Origin: Zymomonas sp.
GTDB lineage: Bacteria > Pseudomonadota > Alphaproteobacteria > Sphingomonadales > Sphingomonadaceae
Direction: 5' to 3'
Assembly (NCBI RefSeq): GCF_020216885.1
Contig: NZ_JAIWON010000004.1
Span: 1-10,000 of the forward strand
DNA: 10,000 bases
Shown: piece after piece, positions 5,642 through 10,000 of the stretch
Layout: each line of letters starts with the position of its first letter
Numbering within the stretch: the stretch's first letter is position 1
Translations under genes and position numbers: made by a program
The notes under the pieces: model-generated
Told to the model about the DNA's origin: nothing
The model's database searches: none
Seen by the model: the letters and a program-made list of their open reading frames with translations, nothing else

Positions 5642-8600
5642 ATGAACAAAAAACCAGTATTTTATGATTCATCAGGGAAAAGAAGAAGGCGTTTTGCTCT
5701 CGCAATCGTTGCTTTTTTTGCCTTGCTCTTTTTAGCGATAGCAACTCTTTTTGCGACAGTTGCGATTCCATCCATCGGGCAAAATTTACCTTTTTCTATT
5801 GGCCGCGCGCCCATAAAAGCACAGCCTAACGGGATTACATCCCACACGCGCATCAATTTTCATCGGGCTTTATCTCGTATTGGCTTAGTAAAAACACCTC
5901 CTAAGCCTCTAAAGGATACTTTGAGCATGGCCTTCTATACGCCGTGGGATGATGCCAGCATTGCATCGCTATCGCGGCATATCAATGATATCGACTGGCT
6001 ATCGCCAGGCTGGCTATCCGTTACAGGTAGAGATCATCACTGGACAGAATTTCCTGACCCTCAAGGTCATGCGATTATCAATAATGCCAAGCAAAAACCT
6101 AAAATTTTGCCTATGGTACAAAATGTTAGTAATGGGGAATGGGATGGCAAAAATGCAGCGATTTTAATGCGAGACCCAGCTGCACGACTACAATTTCTTA
6201 ATAATATTGAAAAATTTTTAGTTAAGAATCAGGCTGACGGCGCTGTTTTTGACTTTGAATCTCTGAACAAGCAAACACTGCCTTTTTATCTACAACTTCT
6301 CAAAGAAACCCACGATTGTTTTTCTGCACATCATTGGATTTTGACCGTTGCCGTGCCTGTTGCCGATGAGGCATGGGATTTATCAGCCATTGCTAATGTA
6401 AGCGATAAACTCATTTTAATGGCTTACGACGAACATTATCCAGAAGGTGAACCGGGCGCAATTGCCTCAAATGACTGGTTTCTTGATGTTGTAGAACAAG
6501 CCACTCAAAATCTACCACCAGAAAAAGTGATCGTTGCCTTAGGCTCATATGCCTATAATTGGAAAAAAGGTAGCGATACCGATGCTATATCTATCGAACA
6601 GGCATGGCTTACCGCGCATGAATCAGGGACAATTCCAGCCTTTGATAAAGAGACTGGGAATACGCATTTTTCTTATAGTGAAGCCGGTATTTTACATGAT
6701 GTGTGGATGCTAGATGCTGTCAGTTTTTATAACCAGACTAAAATGTCGCACCATCTGGGACTCAACGCTCTAGCCTTATGGCGCCTTGGTTCAGAAGATC
6801 CGTCACTGTGGAATATTTTTGGGAAAGGTCATTTAATCCATAATGGTACTAATGACACAGCAATAGTTGCTGATCCCATCAAGGCATTAAGTCATATTCC
6901 AGCAGGTACTGAAGTTGATATCGAAGGCACCGGAGAAGTTCTAAGAGTTGCCAGTCGTCCGGTTGCAGGTGAGCGCCAAATTGACCTCGACAAAGAAGGC
7001 CTAATTACGGATGAAAGATTCTCCTCTATCCCCCTTCCCTATGCCATTGAACGGGCGGGTTATCGTCCGGGCATGATTGCCTTAACTTTTGATGACGGCC
7101 CTGATCCGAAATGGACACCTAAAATTCTCGATATTTTGAAAAAGGAACATGCACCAGCAACCTTCTTCATTATCGGTGAAAATGCGCTCACCAATCGCAA
7201 CTTATTATTACGAGAAATAAAAGAGGGCCATGAAGTAGGTAATCACACCTATACCCATCCTAATTTGGGCATGGCCAGCGCCAATAGTACAATTATTGAG
7301 GTTAATGCTACTCAGCGCCTTTTCCAAGCTTTTACAGGACATTCATTGCGCCTTTTTCGTGCGCCTTTTTTCGGAGATGCTGAGCCAACAACAGCCGACG
7401 AGATTGATCCTGTCTATGCGGCGCAAAAATTGGGCTATCTTTCTGTTGGATTACATGTTGATCCCAATGACTGGCAACGGCCAAAAAAGGATGAGATCAT
7501 TGAGAGAGTTATGGAGCAGGTTAAACAGGCAACTAGCCAGCATAGCGCTCAGATCGTCCTTTTACATGATTCCGGTGGTGATCGCACACAAACCATAGCA
7601 GCTCTACCCGATATCATTCATCAATTACGGGCAAATGGCTATCAACTGGTTTTAGTTTCAGATCTTATCAATCTCAAACGTGACGAGGCGATGCCACCCT
7701 TGAGTCCGGTTGAACGCGTTTCAGCAAGATGGAATTTTGCTCTTTTTTCTTGCCTTGGTGCCTCCGTTATTGCGCTTCGGTGGATATTCGCGATTGCAAT
7801 CACCTTAGGTATTTTGCGTGCTTTATTTCTTTCCGCTTTTTCGATCATCCAAGCAAGAAAAGAAAATCGGCTAATTTTCCCACCTATCGATCCAGAGCGC
7901 ACTATCAGTGTGCTCATCCCCGCCTTTAATGAAGAAGCTGTTATTGAAGCCTCTATCCGGCGTGTCCTAGCCAGCGCTGAGGTTAATAATATCGAGGTAA
8001 TTGTTATTGATGATGGCTCTACCGATAACAGTTCTCAAATTGTTGAAAGCCAATTTTCTGACGATCCTCGCGTTCAGCTTATCCGACTTTCCAATGGCGG
8101 AAAAGCGCGCGCGTTAAACCACGGCGTTCAAAAAGCAAAAGGTGAAATTATTATAGCTCTTGATGCAGATACGCATTTTGAACCACGGACAATTGCCCGT
8201 CTAACGCGATGGTTCTCTGATCCAAAATTAGGAGCAGTTGCTGGTAATGCCAAAGTTGGCAATCGGATTAATCTGATCACACGTTGGCAAGCGCTAGAAT
8301 ATATTACAGCTCAAAATCTTGAGAGACGAGCAACGGTTCTTTTGAATGCTATGACGGTTGTGCCCGGTGCCGTGGGTGCTTGGCGGGCAGAAACGCTGCG
8401 TCAGGTTGGAGGTTTCCCTGATCAGACTTTGGCTGAAGATCAAGATTTAACCATTATTATCCAAGAACATGATTGGGCAGTACGTTATGATCCCTATGCG
8501 GTTGCTTGGACAGAGGCACCAGAAACCATTCAAGCTCTCGCGCGTCAACGTTTCCGCTGGGCTTATGGAACATTGCAATGTCTTTGGAAACACTGGTCGA

Positions 8601-9022
8601 TTATCAAGAATCGCCGCCCGAAAGGATTGGCTTATATAGGGCTGCCACAATCTCTAATCTTCCAAATCGGGTTTGCAACTATATCGCCTATTATCGACCT
8701 TGCTTTGGTTATCAGCATTATGGCTACGGTTTTTGCAGTCTATCAACATGGCTGGGTACAACAAGGGGACGATCTCCAAAAAATGGCGGCTTATTGGAGC
8801 GTTTTTACACTTATCGATTTAATGTCTGGAGTCGTCGCTTTTGCCTTGGAGCGGAAAGAGAAATGGTCTCTATTATGGCTCTTGATTCCACAACGGATCG
8901 GTTATCGTCAGATAATGTATTATGTTGTCATTAAAGCCTTAACACAAGCTATCCGAGGCCCCAAGGTCGGATGGGACAAATTGGAAAGATCAGGTCATGT
9001 CCAGACAGAAAGTAATAAATAA
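5642..9022 (+). CDS. Trimodular membrane protein: GH18-like domain, CE4 polysaccharide deacetylase, processive GT2 glycosyltransferase
   Basis: 1126-residue inner-membrane protein, probably polymerising and modifying an N-acetylhexosamine polysaccharide. Order: basic KRRRR then a membrane anchor (about 18-43); a GH18-like barrel (about 92-394) with FDFE catalytic E206 and MAYDEH (260-265); a linker; a CE4 deacetylase (about 476-670) with TFDDGPD (482-488), NHTYTHP (H535, H539), RAPFFGD (573-579), DPNDW (607-611) and LLHDSGG (H642); membrane helices (about 697-740); a GT2 domain (752-975) with DDGSTD (D790/D791), DAD (D841/D843), AEDQD (D933) and QRFRW (969-973); C-terminal helices (about 1001-1110). 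By charge and family logic GH18 and CE4 face the periplasm and GT2 the cytoplasm. The QxxRW motif is that of processive synthases such as PgaC, NodC and hyaluronan synthase. PgaB/PgaC divide comparable functions between two proteins. The ribosome site is weak. Domain calls are secure; the polymer is inferred. Confidence 0.92.
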   Translation: MNKKPVFYDSSGKRRRRFALAIVAFFALLFLAIATLFATVAIPSIGQNLPFSIGRAPIKAQPNGITSHTRINFHRALSRIGLVKTPPKPLKDTLSMAFYTPWDDASIASLSRHINDIDWLSPGWLSVTGRDHHWTEFPDPQGHAIINNAKQKPKILPMVQNVSNGEWDGKNAAILMRDPAARLQFLNNIEKFLVKNQADGAVFDFESLNKQTLPFYLQLLKETHDCFSAHHWILTVAVPVADEAWDLSAIANVSDKLILMAYDEHYPEGEPGAIASNDWFLDVVEQATQNLPPEKVIVALGSYAYNWKKGSDTDAISIEQAWLTAHESGTIPAFDKETGNTHFSYSEAGILHDVWMLDAVSFYNQTKMSHHLGLNALALWRLGSEDPSLWNIFGKGHLIHNGTNDTAIVADPIKALSHIPAGTEVDIEGTGEVLRVASRPVAGERQIDLDKEGLITDERFSSIPLPYAIERAGYRPGMIALTFDDGPDPKWTPKILDILKKEHAPATFFIIGENALTNRNLLLREIKEGHEVGNHTYTHPNLGMASANSTIIEVNATQRLFQAFTGHSLRLFRAPFFGDAEPTTADEIDPVYAAQKLGYLSVGLHVDPNDWQRPKKDEIIERVMEQVKQATSQHSAQIVLLHDSGGDRTQTIAALPDIIHQLRANGYQLVLVSDLINLKRDEAMPPLSPVERVSARWNFALFSCLGASVIALRWIFAIAITLGILRALFLSAFSIIQARKENRLIFPPIDPERTISVLIPAFNEEAVIEASIRRVLASAEVNNIEVIVIDDGSTDNSSQIVESQFSDDPRVQLIRLSNGGKARALNHGVQKAKGEIIIALDADTHFEPRTIARLTRWFSDPKLGAVAGNAKVGNRINLITRWQALEYITAQNLERRATVLLNAMTVVPGAVGAWRAETLRQVGGFPDQTLAEDQDLTIIIQEHDWAVRYDPYAVAWTEAPETIQALARQRFRWAYGTLQCLWKHWSIIKNRRPKGLAYIGLPQSLIFQIGFATISPIIDLALVISIMATVFAVYQHGWVQQGDDLQKMAAYWSVFTLIDLMSGVVAFALERKEKWSLLWLLIPQRIGYRQIMYYVVIKALTQAIRGPKVGWDKLERSGHVQTESNK

Positions 9023-9081
9023 ATTACTAATATAAATTATATAAAATTTACTGATTTTTTATCTCTTATATGGATTTCAAT

Positions 9082-10000
9082 ATGGCAAGCCGGCCTCAAT
9101 ATACTTTTAGATTTATTTTTTTTGCGGGCATTATAGGCTTAGGGCTATGGACAATCCGTCATTTTTGGCCGGCTCTGATCTGGAGTATTGTTATTGCCAT
9201 TGCATTTTGGCCGCTATGGCTCAAACTTAAAGAGTCCATGGGGTCAAAACACGAAAAAATGCTGGCACCAGCTTTGGCAACCCTTGCAATTGGTGTCACA
9301 CTTATTTTGCCGCTATTATTTTTTGCCTTTGAAATCATGAATGATTTTCAGGCTGCTGTTCATTTTTTCCAAGATTTAAAAAATCAGGACACAGCGCCCC
9401 CAGACTGGCTTGGCAGGATACCTTTTTTTGGTGGGAATCTTGTTAATAAATGGCACCAGTTTTTTGCACCTTCTTCTGATGGCAGCCAGATATCGCTGCA
9501 TCAGCTATTAAATGGGAATGTAATTAATCATAGCCGTGCTTTCGGCATGAATGTGGCAAGGCGTATTACCACTTTCTTTTTTACACTAATGAGCCTCTTT
9601 TTTCTTTTTCGTTCGGGTTCTGAATTACAAAAAATGTTCTTGAATGTTAGCCGTCGTTTAATGGGGCCCGATATGGAGCGTTTTGCCCATCAAGTTGTTC
9701 TATCTGTTCGTGGCACATTAGACGGGCTGGTGTTGGTTGGACTAGGCGAAGGCGTCCTGCTAGGCATTATCTATGTTTTTACCGGTACACCTCACGCCGT
9801 TATGTTTGGAGGAATGACAGCCATTGCAGCCATTATTCCTTTTTGTGCACCAGTTATGTTTTGTATTGTTGCAGCTATTTTGGCTTCACAAGGCCATATA
9901 GGGGCAGCGATTACAGTTGTTGCGTTAGGAATGTTAATCCTGATGATTGCCGATCATGTGGTACGCCCAATTCTTATTGGCGGCGCAACACGATTACCCT
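9082..10000 (+). CDS. AI-2E/PerM-family transporter, 3' end off window
   Basis: Multi-spanning inner-membrane protein of the AI-2E transporter family (PerM, TqsA and YdiK are members); substrates are diverse and mostly unknown. About 306 codons are visible and the frame stays open to the edge. Early helices lie at about 10-45 and 62-85, followed by a hydrophilic segment with PPDWLGRIPFFGG (a loop typical of this family), then a helix at about 165-180. Three or more helices follow, leading to DHVVRPILIGGATRLP, the conserved C-terminal signature. Some 40-60 residues are probably missing. ATG 9082 is chosen because GGA (9072-9074) lies 7 nt upstream; ATG 9070 in the same frame is the alternative and has no ribosome site. 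It begins 59 bp after the synthase gene on the same strand, across an AT-rich gap with no terminator hairpin, so co-transcription is plausible. Confidence 0.9.
   Translation, partial: MASRPQYTFRFIFFAGIIGLGLWTIRHFWPALIWSIVIAIAFWPLWLKLKESMGSKHEKMLAPALATLAIGVTLILPLLFFAFEIMNDFQAAVHFFQDLKNQDTAPPDWLGRIPFFGGNLVNKWHQFFAPSSDGSQISLHQLLNGNVINHSRAFGMNVARRITTFFFTLMSLFFLFRSGSELQKMFLNVSRRLMGPDMERFAHQVVLSVRGTLDGLVLVGLGEGVLLGIIYVFTGTPHAVMFGGMTAIAAIIPFCAPVMFCIVAAILASQGHIGAAITVVALGMLILMIADHVVRPILIGGATRLP

Noticed and set aside
7296..7598. 100-residue plus-strand ORF inside the CE4 domain
   Set aside because: The CE4 motifs in the main frame are intact across this stretch, so this is a shadow frame and not evidence of a frameshift.
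8506..8934. 142-residue plus-strand ORF within the GT2 and C-terminal region of the synthase
   Set aside because: It lies wholly inside a strongly supported gene in another frame. Its composition reads as a frame shadow, and no ribosome site is seen.

Overview
The window looks like chromosome from a low-to-moderate-GC alphaproteobacterium. The combination of an AST-type arginine succinyltransferase, a large fused GH18/deacetylase/GT2 membrane protein and frequent TTG start candidates would fit a sphingomonad such as Zymomonas. That placement is inference from gene content and base composition, not a database match. No rRNA, tRNA, CRISPR array, insertion sequence or phage gene is visible. Coding density is high and every large gene belongs to a recognisable family.

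Layout. Positions 1-623 (minus) hold most of a HAD-IB phosphatase whose 3' end lies off the window. A divergent intergenic region of about 317 bp follows, with two small dyads. Then comes a tightly coupled pair on the plus strand: an M20-family metallohydrolase (941-2155) overlapping by 4 nt an arginine N-succinyltransferase, astA (2152-3180). A purine-type phosphoribosyltransferase (3258-3779, plus) follows and ends at a 12-bp inverted repeat that resembles a terminator. Convergent to it is a secreted adenosine deaminase-like enzyme (5514-3910, minus), which begins at a TTG codon. A 127-bp divergent gap separates that gene from a 1126-residue trimodular protein (5642-9022, plus). This protein has an N-terminal anchor, a GH18-like domain, a CE4 polysaccharide deacetylase and a processive GT2 glycosyltransferase with C-terminal membrane helices. 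The window closes with a truncated AI-2E/PerM-family membrane transporter (9082 to beyond 10000, plus).

How the genes may work together. The M20/AstA pair is translationally coupled and probably handles N-succinylated arginine or a related amino acid, although the other ast genes are absent here. The exported deaminase and the cytoplasmic phosphoribosyltransferase could be successive parts of purine scavenging, but they are convergent and not one operon. The trimodular protein carries in one chain activities that PgaB and PgaC split between two proteins, so it is best read as a self-contained synthase and modifier of an N-acetylhexosamine exopolysaccharide. This is the most interesting object in the window. 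The family architecture itself is probably already known from genome annotation, though I know of no established product for it.
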